This document shows, piece after piece, positions 1-8,800 of a stretch of 49,673 bases of DNA. Made by a program: the position numbers and the translations under genes. Origin of the DNA: an uncultured Gemmiger sp. GTDB lineage: Bacteria > Bacillota > Clostridia > Oscillospirales > Ruminococcaceae. How positions within the stretch are numbered: position 1 is the first letter of the stretch; every line of letters begins with the position of its first letter. The DNA lies in contig CALXBE010000018.1 of assembly GCA_944386495.1 (NCBI GenBank), positions 1-49,673 on the forward strand, written 5' to 3'. The notes under the pieces were generated by a model, which was not told where the DNA came from, ran no database searches, and saw only the letters and a list, made by a program, of their open reading frames with translations.

Positions 1-2
1 AA

Positions 3-365
3 TCACTCCAGTGCGTCCCCGTACAGAAGGTCCGGCAGGACCGCTTCCTCGGCTGCATTCTTGATTGCATTCATGCGTCCTGCCCAGTCCAGCGGATCGG
101 CCCGTTTGAGGGCTTCATCCACGCCCTGCTGGCGGGCCATCTGGTTGATGGTGTCCTCTACCATCTTCTGGGCGGAGGCATCCACATCGGCCAGATGGTT
201 GTTCAGCGTACCTTCCAGAAGCATAAGGTCAAACAGGTCGGGGCGGTACTCCCGAAGGAACTGCCGCCGCAGTTCGCCGTATTTGCCGATGGGCCGGGTG
301 TCGGTTTCGGGGAGAATCAGGTCAGGGATCAGATAGCCGTTGATCTCGGTATAGTTCAGTTTCAT
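3..365 (-). CDS. tnpV: TnpV-family transposon protein
   Basis: A 120-residue protein that I recognise as the TnpV family carried by Tn4451-type and related integrative elements of Clostridia. The N-terminus (MKLNYTEINGYLIPDLIL) and the central GKYGELRRQFLREYRP stretch are typical of the family. Its biochemical role is not established; it usually travels with conjugative or mobilisable element genes. The gene is complete: TGA lies two bases from the window edge and the start is preceded by a GGAGG-like site. It lies 12 bases downstream of the ParB-family gene in the same direction, so the two are probably co-transcribed. Together they mark the first 1.4 kb as accessory DNA whose remainder lies outside the window. 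Confidence 0.8.
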   Translation of the reverse strand: MKLNYTEINGYLIPDLILPETDTRPIGKYGELRRQFLREYRPDLFDLMLLEGTLNNHLADVDASAQKMVEDTINQMARQQGVDEALKRADPLDWAGRMNAIKNAAEEAVLPDLLYGDALE

Positions 366-377
366 GGTGCGCCTCCT

Positions 378-1262
378 TCAGCGTTCCGGTGTGTCCTTGT
401 TGTAGCCGCGTTTGTGCTGCCAGGTGTGGAGCAGATGGAGAATGACCTGCTGCATCTGCTGCGGGGTGTAGTGCTTGGGAAAATACCGCTGCACATCCTC
501 CTGATTAAGAAAGAACTTCTGCCGTTGGTTGGGCTTTTCCTCGGTGAGCAGATGATGCAGGTATTCACGGGTCAGCGTCCCGGACTGGCTCATCTGTTTG
601 AGGGTACGGGACTGGGTGAGGGACGGTGTGGCCTGACAGGCGTCCATCTCCTCCTTGAGCATACGCTGGTGCTCCTCGGTCAGGTAGGAGATTTCTACTG
701 CCGGATTGAAGGCGATCTGGTATTCGTCTACCATCTGGAGGATGGAGGGAATCAGGTGGGTTAGGCGGATGTACCGCTGGACGGTGCGGCCACTTTCATT
801 TACGGCTTGGCCAATTATATCTGCCGACTCAATATTCCCGACAACTTGTCGGGAATTCTTGCTTGGCCGACCGGCCTGCCTTCTGATGGCTTCCATCTTC
901 ATCTTATAGGCAAACGCCTTCTCGCTGGGCAGGATATGCTCCCGCTGGATGTTGCTGTCCACCATCAGGATCACCGCCTCATCATCGGTCATGTTCCGGA
1001 CCAGTACCGGCAGTTCGGTGATGCCCAGGGCTTCGCAGGCGGCCTTGCGACGGTGTCCGCTGACGATCTCGTAGCGGCCATCCCCACGAGGGCGGACCAG
1101 CAGCGGTGAGAGGACACCGTACTCCCGGATACTCTCCTTCAGGTGTTCCATTTCCTCGCCGCTGGCCACCCGGAAGGGATGCCCCTGAAAGGGTTCCAGC
1201 AGACTGGCTGAAAGAGTAATTACTCTTTCAGCCGGTGGGTTTTGGACTTGGTTTTCTGCCAT
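378..1262 (-). CDS. ParB/Spo0J-family protein of a mobile element
   Basis: A 294-residue ParB/RepB/Spo0J-family protein. It has a ParB N-terminal (CTP-binding/nuclease-like) domain at about residues 15-110 with the GHRR motif at 69-72 and the NIQREHILPSEKA segment at 104-117. A central helix-turn-helix region (about 130-185) and a C-terminal tail follow. Such proteins bind DNA on plasmids and integrative elements, for partition or as regulators. The start is ATG at 1262, with AAAGGAAG about ten bases upstream; the open frame runs further but without conserved sequence. Paired with tnpV it indicates an integrative element rather than the chromosomal parB, which normally sits beside parA. Two perfect palindromes lie inside the coding sequence (1206-1233 and 834-856) and are listed separately. 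Confidence 0.85.
   Translation of the reverse strand: MAENQVQNPPAERVITLSASLLEPFQGHPFRVASGEEMEHLKESIREYGVLSPLLVRPRGDGRYEIVSGHRRKAACEALGITELPVLVRNMTDDEAVILMVDSNIQREHILPSEKAFAYKMKMEAIRRQAGRPSKNSRQVVGNIESADIIGQAVNESGRTVQRYIRLTHLIPSILQMVDEYQIAFNPAVEISYLTEEHQRMLKEEMDACQATPSLTQSRTLKQMSQSGTLTREYLHHLLTEEKPNQRQKFFLNQEDVQRYFPKHYTPQQMQQVILHLLHTWQHKRGYNKDTPER
834..856. repeat. 23-bp palindrome inside parB
   Basis: ATTCCCGACAA, one central base, then the exact reverse complement TTGTCGGGAAT. It lies in the region encoding the linker near the helix-turn-helix of the ParB-family protein. It could be a second binding site or a codon-level coincidence. Confidence 0.6.
1206..1233. repeat. 28-bp perfect palindrome inside parB
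   Basis: GGCTGAAAGAGTAA is followed directly by its exact reverse complement, a 28-bp perfect palindrome with no spacer. It covers about codons 10-19 of the ParB-family gene. A palindrome this long and exact suggests a DNA-binding site (for ParB itself or a regulator) or a cruciform-forming site. It does not match the chromosomal parS consensus TGTTTCACGTGAAACA. Confidence 0.8.
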
Positions 1263-1323
1263 GACAATACGCTTCCTTTCTTGGTAAAAATAAGGCTTGC
1301 AAGAGGCGTTTTGTGCCCAAAAA

Positions 1324-1352
1324 TGTATACAAAAAACCGGGTACATTTTCAG
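1324..1352 (-). promoter_or_regulatory. Possible promoter for the parB-tnpV pair
   Basis: On the minus strand CTGAAA (1347-1352) and TATACA (1324-1329) are 17 bases apart, about 60 bases ahead of the ParB start. It is a weak match to the sigma-A consensus. Confidence 0.3.
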
Positions 1353-1403
1353 AAATTCCAGATTTTCCGGGCCCAAAATCGCCTTTTGAACAAAAAGTAG
1401 GCA

Positions 1404-1443
1404 TAAAAAATCCCCCCGCAACTGAAATCAGTAGCAGGGGGAT
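1404..1443 (-). terminator. Intrinsic terminator downstream of ppdK
   Basis: On the minus strand ATCCCCC and ACTGA pair with TCAGT and GGGGGAT, with a small internal loop, followed by TTTTTT. It would end transcripts coming from ppdK and the short frame after it, and separates them from the mobile-element genes. Confidence 0.65.
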
Positions 1444-1450
1444 CGGCGTA

Positions 1451-1558
1451 TTACAGGTAGACTTCCAAGTCGATATCACGCCATCGGCTTGGTTTTATCA
1501 CGCTGTTCTGTGCTTTTTTGAACGCTTGCGCGTCCTCTAAGCTGAGCGTGAGTTCCAT
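1451..1558 (-). CDS. Possible 35-residue ORF after ppdK
   Basis: A short frame of 35 codons (MELTLSLEDAQAF at its start, DIDLEVYL at its end) between the ppdK stop and the terminator. Its composition is protein-like and charged, but there is no convincing ribosome site and I recognise no family. It may be the end of an eroded gene or noncoding. Confidence 0.2.
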   Translation of the reverse strand: MELTLSLEDAQAFKKAQNSVIKPSRWRDIDLEVYL

Positions 1559-1571
1559 GAGCCCGACAGAA

Positions 1572-4238
1572 TTACTTCCGGGGGTTCTTGATGGCAGCCT
1601 GAGCGGCGGCCAGCCGGGCGATGGGAACACGGAAGGGAGAGCAGGACACATAGTCCAGGCCAACATTGTGGCAGAACTCTACGCTGGAGGGGTCGCCGCC
1701 ATGCTCGCCGCAGATGCCCAGACCCAGGTTGGGGTTGGTGGCGCGGCCGTCAGCAGCAGCCATCTTGACCAGCTTGCCAACACCCTTGGTATCCAGGTGC
1801 TGGAAGGGATCGCTCTCGTAAATCTTGGTGTCGTAGTAAGCAGTCAGGAACTTGGCTGCGTCGTCACGGCTGAAGCCGAAGGTCATCTGGGTCAGGTCGT
1901 TGGTGCCGAAGCTGAAGAAGTCGGCTTCCTGAGCGATCTCACCGGCGGTCAGAGCAGCACGGGGGATCTCGATCATGGTACCTACTTCGTACTTCATGTC
2001 AACACCGGCCTCGGCGATGAGCTTGTCAGCGGTGGCAACAACCACGGCCTTGACATACTTCAGCTCCTTGACCTCGCCTACCAGGGGGATCATGATGTGG
2101 GGAGTGATCATCTTGCCGGTCTCAGCGGAAACCTTCAGAGCAGCCTTGATGACAGCGTTGGTCTGCATTTCGGCAATTTCGGGGTAGGTGACAGCCAGAC
2201 GGCAGCCACGGTGACCCATCATGGGGTTGAACTCGTGGAGGGACTCAACGATGTTGTTCAGCTCCTCGGCGGTCATGCCCATGTCGGCAGCCAGCTCAGC
2301 AATGTCCTCAGCCTTGGTGGGCAGGAACTCATGCAGAGGGGGATCCAGGTAACGGATGGTCATGGGACGGTCACCCATGATCCGGTACATAGCGGTGAAG
2401 TCAGCCTCCTGGAAGGGCTCGACCTTGGCCAGGGCTTCCTTGCGGGCCTCAACGGTCCGGGCGCAGATCATCTCACGGACGGCCTTGATACGGTCGGCAG
2501 CGAAGAACATATGCTCGGTACGGCACAGGCCGATGCCTTCAGCACCCATATCCACGGCGTTCTGAGCGTCGTTGGGGTTATCAGCGTTGGTCAGAACCTT
2601 CATCTGACGGTTCTCGTCAGCCCAGCCCATGAAGCGCTGGAGGTTGGGGTTCTCGGTAGCGGCCACGGTAGCAACCTGGCCCTTGTAGATGTTGCCGGTG
2701 GAGCCGTCGATGGAGATCCAGTCGCCGCTCTTGAACTCAACACCATTGATGGAGAAGGTCTTGTTCTCCTCGCTGATCACAACATCGTTGTCGTTGCCGC
2801 AGCCGGAAACGCAGCATACGCCCATGCCGCGGGCTACAACGGCAGCGTGGCTGGTCATACCGCCGCGAACGGTCAGGATGCCCTGGGAAACCTGCATGCC
2901 CACGATGTCTTCGGGGCTGGTCTCCAGACGGACCAGTACGCACTTGGGCATGGTGCCGTTCTTGACAACTTCCTCGGCTTCCTCAGCGGTGAATACGATC
3001 TGGCCGCAGGCAGATCCGGGAGAAGCAGCCAGGCCCTTGCCTACTACTTCGGCAGCCTTCAGGGCAGCAGCGTCAAACTGGGGATGGAGCAGGGTGTCCA
3101 GCTGCTTGGGCTCTACACGGAGAACGGCGGTCTTCTCGTCGATCATGCCCTCGTCCACCAGGTCGATGGCGATCTTCAGAGCGGCCTGAGCGGTACGCTT
3201 GCCGTTACGGGTCTGGAGCATATACAGCTTCCGGTCCTCGATGGTGAACTCCATGTCCTGCATATCCTTGAAGTAGTTCTCCAGACGGGTGGCGATGGCC
3301 ACGAACTCGTCGTATACTTCAGGCATATCCTCCTGGAGCTTGCTGATGGGAGAGGGAGTCCGGATACCGGCAACAACATCTTCGCCCTGAGCGTTGATCA
3401 GGTACTCGCCCATGAGAGCCTTCTCGCCGGTGGCGGGGTTACGGGTAAAGGCCACGCCGGTACCGGAGTTGGGGCCGGAGTTGCCGAATGCCATCTGCTG
3501 CACATTGACAGCGGTGCCCCACTCGTAGGGGATCTCGTTCATCTTGCGGTAAACATTTGCACGGGGGTTGTCCCAGCTGCGGAACACAGCCTTGACAGCG
3601 CCAATGAGCTGTTCCTTGGGGTCCTGGGGGAACTCGCTGCCCTGCTTCTCCAGGTAGATGGCCTTGAACTGGTCCACCAGCTCCTTCAGGTCGTCAGCGG
3701 TCAGTTCCACATCCAGCTTAACGCCCTTGGCAGCCTTCATCTCATCGATCTTCTCCTCGAAGAAGCTCTTGCCCAGCTCCATAACAACATCGGAGTACAT
3801 CTGGATGAAACGACGGTAGCAGTCGTAGGCGAACCGGGGGTTGTTGGTCTTCTTGGCCAGGCCCTCAACAGCCTGATCGTTCAGACCCAGGTTCAGGATG
3901 GTGTCCATCATGCCGGGCATGGACATACGGGCGCCGGAACGAACGGAAACCAGCAGGGGGTTGTTCACATCACCGAAGGTCTTGCCGGTGATCTTCTCCA
4001 GACCCTTAACATGCTCGAAAATGTCGGCAGCGATCTCATCGTTGATCTGCCGGCCATCGGCATAGTACTGGGTGCAGGCCTCGGTGCTGATGGTGAAGCC
4101 CTGGGGAACAGGCATGCCGGCGGCAGTCATCTCTGCCAGGCCAGCGCCCTTGCCGCCCAGGATGTTCTTCATGGTGGTCATGTCACCATTGAATGCCTTG
4201 ACGCCTTCGTCAAAGTAGTACAAGTACTTTTTGCTCAT
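1572..4238 (-). CDS. ppdK: Pyruvate, phosphate dikinase
   Basis: PPDK, 888 residues, interconverts pyruvate, ATP and phosphate with PEP, AMP and pyrophosphate in the cytosol. In anaerobic Clostridia it links glycolysis to PEP formation. The ATP-binding N-terminal part (GGKGAGLAEM at about 28-37) is followed by the swivelling phosphohistidine domain with GGMTSHAAVVARGMG, phospho-carrier His464. The C-terminal PEP/pyruvate barrel ends with GICGEHGGDPSS, catalytic Cys843. Length is normal for the family. ATG at 4238 is chosen because GGAGGT lies just upstream and the family begins there; the open frame extends 16 codons further. It is monocistronic or nearly so, with a promoter at 4313-4341 and a terminator at 1404-1443. 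It diverges from the glmU-like/pth/mfd genes. Confidence 0.97.
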   Translation of the reverse strand: MSKKYLYYFDEGVKAFNGDMTTMKNILGGKGAGLAEMTAAGMPVPQGFTISTEACTQYYADGRQINDEIAADIFEHVKGLEKITGKTFGDVNNPLLVSVRSGARMSMPGMMDTILNLGLNDQAVEGLAKKTNNPRFAYDCYRRFIQMYSDVVMELGKSFFEEKIDEMKAAKGVKLDVELTADDLKELVDQFKAIYLEKQGSEFPQDPKEQLIGAVKAVFRSWDNPRANVYRKMNEIPYEWGTAVNVQQMAFGNSGPNSGTGVAFTRNPATGEKALMGEYLINAQGEDVVAGIRTPSPISKLQEDMPEVYDEFVAIATRLENYFKDMQDMEFTIEDRKLYMLQTRNGKRTAQAALKIAIDLVDEGMIDEKTAVLRVEPKQLDTLLHPQFDAAALKAAEVVGKGLAASPGSACGQIVFTAEEAEEVVKNGTMPKCVLVRLETSPEDIVGMQVSQGILTVRGGMTSHAAVVARGMGVCCVSGCGNDNDVVISEENKTFSINGVEFKSGDWISIDGSTGNIYKGQVATVAATENPNLQRFMGWADENRQMKVLTNADNPNDAQNAVDMGAEGIGLCRTEHMFFAADRIKAVREMICARTVEARKEALAKVEPFQEADFTAMYRIMGDRPMTIRYLDPPLHEFLPTKAEDIAELAADMGMTAEELNNIVESLHEFNPMMGHRGCRLAVTYPEIAEMQTNAVIKAALKVSAETGKMITPHIMIPLVGEVKELKYVKAVVVATADKLIAEAGVDMKYEVGTMIEIPRAALTAGEIAQEADFFSFGTNDLTQMTFGFSRDDAAKFLTAYYDTKIYESDPFQHLDTKGVGKLVKMAAADGRATNPNLGLGICGEHGGDPSSVEFCHNVGLDYVSCSPFRVPIARLAAAQAAIKNPRK

Positions 4239-4312
4239 TACGCTTTTACCTCCAAGTAAAATTACATTCTGGGCAGCCCTGCCCATTACTTATTACTTTA
4301 GAATGCTGTAAT

Positions 4313-4341
4313 ATTATACCAAACCCCTTTGGAAATTGCCA
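4313..4341 (-). promoter_or_regulatory. ppdK promoter
   Basis: On the minus strand TGGCAA (4336-4341), 17 bases, then TATAAT (4313-4318) preceded by TG one base earlier, an extended -10. It lies about 75 bases ahead of the ppdK start codon. Confidence 0.6.
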
Positions 4342-4383
4342 GTGTTTTACGGAAAAATTTACAGGAAAACTCCCACTTTTCTC

Positions 4384-4417
4384 TTGAAATTTTATAAAAA
4401 TATTATAAAATTATACT
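4384..4417 (+). promoter_or_regulatory. Possible promoter for the glmU-like/pth/mfd genes
   Basis: A very AT-rich block with TTGAAA (4384-4389) and TATACT (4412-4417). The spacing between these two is too long, so a different -35 such as TTTATA at 4391-4396 would be needed. It diverges from the ppdK promoter. Confidence 0.3.
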
Positions 4418-4519
4418 GGGGGCAGATGGCAGACTGAGCATTTGACCCCTCTTCCGGAGAAGATTCCGGAGGGAAAAATCCGACACTCACTTCTGAAAAC
4501 AGCAGGGAGGTTTTTGAAT

Positions 4520-5242
4520 ATGACCGCTTTGGAAAAACTGGAAGCCCGGGAAAAGCAGTTCCGGGAAACTTTTGAGAAACATCTGAACAATGGGGTGGAG
4601 TTCTGCTCCCGGGATGTATACATTGACCCGGAGGTGGTCATTGCCCCCGGCGTTGTCATCCTGCCCGGCTGCACCCTCAAGGGAAACACCGTCATTGAGG
4701 AAGGCTGTGTGGTAGGCCCCCACAGTCTGCTCCAGAACACCCATCTGGGAAAGAACACCACCTTCAACCAGAGCCAGGCCTATGACAGCGACCTGGGGGA
4801 GAACAACAAAATCGGCCCCTTCACCCATGTGCGGGCCGGGACCGTTACCGGGGAAGGGGTACACCTGGGCGCTTATGTGGAGACCAAGAATGTGAACTTT
4901 GCCCAGGGGAACACCGTCAGCCACCTGACCTACATCGGGGATGCCGATGTGGGCAAGTACTGCAACTTCGGCTGCGGCACCGTCACCTGCAACTATGACG
5001 GAGAAGGCAAGTACCGGACCGTCATCGGGGATTACGCCTTCATTGGCTGCAACACCAACCTGGTGGCCCCCGTCAAGGTGGGAGACCATGCCTACACCGC
5101 CGCCGGAAGCACCATCGGAAAGGATGTGCCCGACGGAGCTTTGGGAATTGAGCGGGCCAAGCAGACCGCCATTGCCGGCTGGGGAGAAAAGAAGCTGGCC
5201 GCTTACATTGAAAAGAAGAAAAAGCTGGAGGAGTCCAGATAA
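4520..5242 (+). CDS. Stand-alone GlmU C-terminal-like acetyltransferase
   Basis: A 240-residue left-handed beta-helix protein matching the acetyltransferase half of GlmU. Hexapeptide repeats begin around residue 28. GPFTHVRAG, SHLTYIGDADVG (the histidine corresponding to the GlmU catalytic His) and GTVTCNYDGEGKYRT are all present, so glucosamine-1-phosphate N-acetylation with acetyl-CoA is likely. The uridylyltransferase half is absent; instead there is a short charged N-terminal helix. The start at 4520 is supported by AGGGAGG nine bases upstream. The stop codon abuts the pth start with no gap, so the two are one transcript. The missing uridylyltransferase step must be supplied elsewhere, or the enzyme acts on a different sugar phosphate. 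Confidence 0.85.
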   Translation: MTALEKLEAREKQFRETFEKHLNNGVEFCSRDVYIDPEVVIAPGVVILPGCTLKGNTVIEEGCVVGPHSLLQNTHLGKNTTFNQSQAYDSDLGENNKIGPFTHVRAGTVTGEGVHLGAYVETKNVNFAQGNTVSHLTYIGDADVGKYCNFGCGTVTCNYDGEGKYRTVIGDYAFIGCNTNLVAPVKVGDHAYTAAGSTIGKDVPDGALGIERAKQTAIAGWGEKKLAAYIEKKKKLEESR

Positions 5243-5842
5243 ATGTTTTTCCGGAAAAACACCGACTCCGGGGAAGCCTGGCTGATTGCCGGGCTGGGAA
5301 ACCCGGAACCCAAGTATGACGGCACCCGCCACAATGTAGGGTTTGCCGCCCTGGACCTGTTGGGGGAAAAGTGGAACGCTGCCCCCAACAAGGGAAAATG
5401 GCAGGGCCTTTACAGCCAGACGGTGGTGGACGGGAAAAAGGTGATTCTGGTAAAGCCCCTCACCTACATGAACCTGTCCGGGGACTGCATTGCCCCCGCC
5501 GCCGCCTTTTTCAAAATCCCGCCCCAGCGGGTCATCGTCCTCTGCGACGACATTGACCAGAAGCCGGGACGGCTCCGCATCCGGCCCAGCGGCAGTGCCG
5601 GGGGCCACAACGGCCTGAAAAGCATTATTGCCCGGCTGGGGAGCCAGGAATTCGTCCGCATCCGAATCGGGGTAGGCCAGAAGCCTCACCCCGACTATGA
5701 CCTGGCCGACTGGGTGCTGGGGAAACCCGCCGGGGAGGACAAGACCGCCATCGAGGGCCGTCTGCCCGACATCGAGCAGGCCTGCCGTCTCATTATGGCC
5801 GGGGACCTGCCCGCCGCCCAGAACAGATTCAACACCAAGTAA
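5243..5842 (+). CDS. pth: Peptidyl-tRNA hydrolase
   Basis: Pth, 199 residues, cleaves the ester bond of peptidyl-tRNA released by stalled ribosomes and recycles tRNA. LIAGLGNPEPKYDGTRHNVGF-type family start with the catalytic histidine (His30) in TRHNVG, the CDDIDQKPGRLRIR segment and GGHNGLKSI are all present. About ten extra residues precede the usual family start. ATG follows immediately after the upstream stop, with GGAGGAG inside the end of the glmU-like gene as ribosome site. The order pth-mfd-PrsA-like lipoprotein is a familiar Firmicute arrangement. Confidence 0.97.
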   Translation: MFFRKNTDSGEAWLIAGLGNPEPKYDGTRHNVGFAALDLLGEKWNAAPNKGKWQGLYSQTVVDGKKVILVKPLTYMNLSGDCIAPAAAFFKIPPQRVIVLCDDIDQKPGRLRIRPSGSAGGHNGLKSIIARLGSQEFVRIRIGVGQKPHPDYDLADWVLGKPAGEDKTAIEGRLPDIEQACRLIMAGDLPAAQNRFNTK

Positions 5843-5844
5843 CT

Positions 5845-5872
5845 GAAGGAGGGAATTCCGGTTCCCTCCTTC
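5845..5872 (+). other. Intercistronic hairpin between pth and mfd
   Basis: GAAGGAGGGAA, a six-base loop, and its exact complement TTCCCTCCTTC. No T-run follows, so it is more likely a processing or partial-attenuation stem than a full terminator. It starts two bases after the pth stop. Confidence 0.5.
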
Positions 5873-5895
5873 CCCTCTATATAAGGAACGAAGGT

Positions 5896-8800
5896 ATGAC
5901 TGGAACCATCTTTCAAACCACATCCGAATATAACCGAATCAAAGAGTCCCTGGCCACCCCCGGTCCGGCGGCTCTCTTTGGTCTGCCCCCCGCAGGACGG
6001 GCCGCCCTGCTGGCCACACTGGCCCAGGACACTGGCCGTCCCCTCTGTGTGGTCACCGCCGGGGAGGGAGAAGCCTCCCGGTTTGCCGCCGACCTGTCCG
6101 CCCTGGGAGTGGAGACCGCCCTTTTCCCGGGACGGGATTATCTCCTCCGACCCATTGAGGGCGCCAACCGGGAAAGCGAGTACCGCCGTCTGGCCGTACT
6201 GGGAGACCTAGTGGGAGGCCGGGCCAGGGCGGTCTGTCTCTCAGCGGAGGCCCTGCTCCAGTACACCGTCCCCAAGGAGGAGTTCTGCAAAAACACCCTG
6301 ACCCTGGAACCGGGCCAGACCATTGAGCAGAAAGCCCTGACCCAGGCCCTGGCCGATGCGGGATACCACCGCCGGAGCCAGGTGGAAGGCCCGGGACAGT
6401 TCAGTGTCCGGGGCGGCCTGGTGGACATCTATGCTCCCGAAATGAAGCAGCCTGTCCGGGTGGAGTTCTGGGGGGACGAAATCGACAGCATCAACACCTT
6501 TGACCTGCTCACCCAGCGCCGGGAGGACTGGCAGGAGAAGGTATATCTCAGCTGCGCCCGGGAGGTGCTGTTCGGGGATGCCGCCGAGACAGCCGCCGCC
6601 CTCCGGAGCGCCATTGCCGCCGCCCGGGGCCAGAAGCGGAAAGCCCTGGAAAAAGCCATGGAGCAGGATCTGGCCCAGCTGGACAGCGGACTGGTGCCGG
6701 AAGCTCTGGACAAATACCTGGGTATCCGGTACAAGACCCCCGCCACCCTGCTGGATTATCTGGAAAATCCCATTCTGGTGCTGGAGGAACCCTCCGCCAT
6801 CCGGGATGCCATGAAGGCGGCGGAGTTCCGCCGGGGCCAGGAGCTGGAAGGGCTTTTTGAGGAGGGGGTCCTCTGCCCCGGACTGGATCTGCTCTATCCC
6901 CCGGACAGTCTTCTGACGATGGCCGCCCACAAGCTGGCCTCCCTCTGCACCGAGAACTTTACCCGGTCCATGCCCGACTTCAAATTGAAAGAGCTGTTCA
7001 ACCTTCCCGGTCACGCCCTTCCCCCCTGGAACGGGGAGGTGACCGGTCTGGTGGAGGACCTGAAACCCCTGCTGGACCAGGGATATGGAATCACCATTCT
7101 GGCCGGGACCCAGAAGGCCGCCGCCGCTCTGGCGGGGGACCTGCGGGGACGGCTGCTGAAACCCATTCTCAGCGAGACCGACTCCCCTGCTCCCGGTCTG
7201 GTCCAGGTCCTTCCCGGACACATGGGCGGAGGCTGTCAGTTCCCCTTTGCCCATTACGCCCTCTTTACCGGGCGGAGCCAGGGAGAAAGCGGAAAAAAGA
7301 AAAAGGTCCGGAAAAACAAGAACGCTCTCAACAGTCTCACCGACATTGTGCCGGGAGATTATGTGGTCCACCAGAACCACGGCATCGGCGTTTATGCCGG
7401 AATCACCCGGATGGAGGTCCAGGGAGTCAAGAAGGACTACCTGAAAATCTGTTACGACAAGGGGGACAATCTCTATGTCCCCGTCACCCAGCTGGACCTG
7501 CTCAGCCGGTACACCGCCCCCGGTGACAACGAAAATGTCAAGCTGAGCCGTCTGGGAGGAGACAGCTGGGCCAAGACCCGGAAGAAGGTCCGGGCCGCCA
7601 CCGTGGAACTGGCCCAGGAGCTGATCCAGCTGTACGCCCGCCGCCGTCAGGCCAAAGGGTATGCTTTCCCGGAGGACGATACCTGGCAGCGGGACTTTGA
7701 GACCCGGTTCCCCTACGACGAGACCGAGGACCAGCTGCGGGCCGTAGCCGAAATCAAGGGGAACATGGAGAAAGAATGGCCCATGGACCGGCTTCTCTGC
7801 GGAGATGTGGGAGTGGGCAAAACCGAGGTAGCCCTCCGGGCGGCCTTCAAGTGCATTATGGGAGGCAAGCAGTGCGTTCTGCTGGCCCCCACCACCCTGC
7901 TGGCCTGGCAGCATTACAACACCATCCTGAGCCGGATGGAGAGTTTTCCCATCAAGGTAGGGCTTCTCAACCGGTTCCGCACCCAAAAGCAGCAGCAGGA
8001 GACCCTGCGGGGGCTCCGCACCGGAGTGGTGGACATGGTGGTGGGCACCCACCGCATCCTCAGCCAGGATGTTCAGTTCAAGGACCTGGGCCTGGTCATC
8101 ATTGACGAGGAACAGCGGTTCGGGGTGAAGCAGAAGGAGAAGCTGAAGGAAAGCTTTATCGGGGTGGACATTCTCACCCTCTCCGCCACCCCCATTCCCC
8201 GGACCCTGAACATGGCCATGAGCGGCCTGCGGGACATGAGCACCATTGAGGAGCCTCCCTTTGAGCGGCTTCCCATTGAGACCTATGTGCTGGAATACGA
8301 TTCGGTGCTGGTGACCCAGGCTATCCGGAAGGAACTGGCCCGGGGCGGTCAGGTGTACTATCTCCACAACCGGGTGGACACCATTGAGAACTGCGCCGCC
8401 CGGCTGGCCAAGATGGTCCCGGAAGCCCGCATTGCCATTGCCCACGGCAAAATGACCGAGGAACAGATCGGCGCCGCCTGGAAGCAGCTTCTGGACGGAG
8501 AAATAGACCTGCTGGTCTGCACCACCATCATTGAGACAGGGGTGGATGTGCGGAACTGCAACACCCTTATTATTGAGGACGCCGACCGGATGGGCCTGTC
8601 CCAGCTTTACCAGATACGGGGCCGGGTGGGCCGGAGCAACCGGAAAGCCTACGCTTATTTTACATTTAAAAGGGATAAGGCTCTCACCGACATAGCCGCC
8701 AAGCGGCTGTCCGCCATCCGGGAGTTTACCAGCTTTGGCAGCGGATTCCGTATCGCCATGCGGGACCTTCAGATCCGGGGAGCAGGAAGCCTGCTGGGCA

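Noticed and set aside
1206-1233. Chromosomal parS site
   Set aside because: The sequence does not match TGTTTCACGTGAAACA and the host gene is not the chromosomal parA-parB pair.
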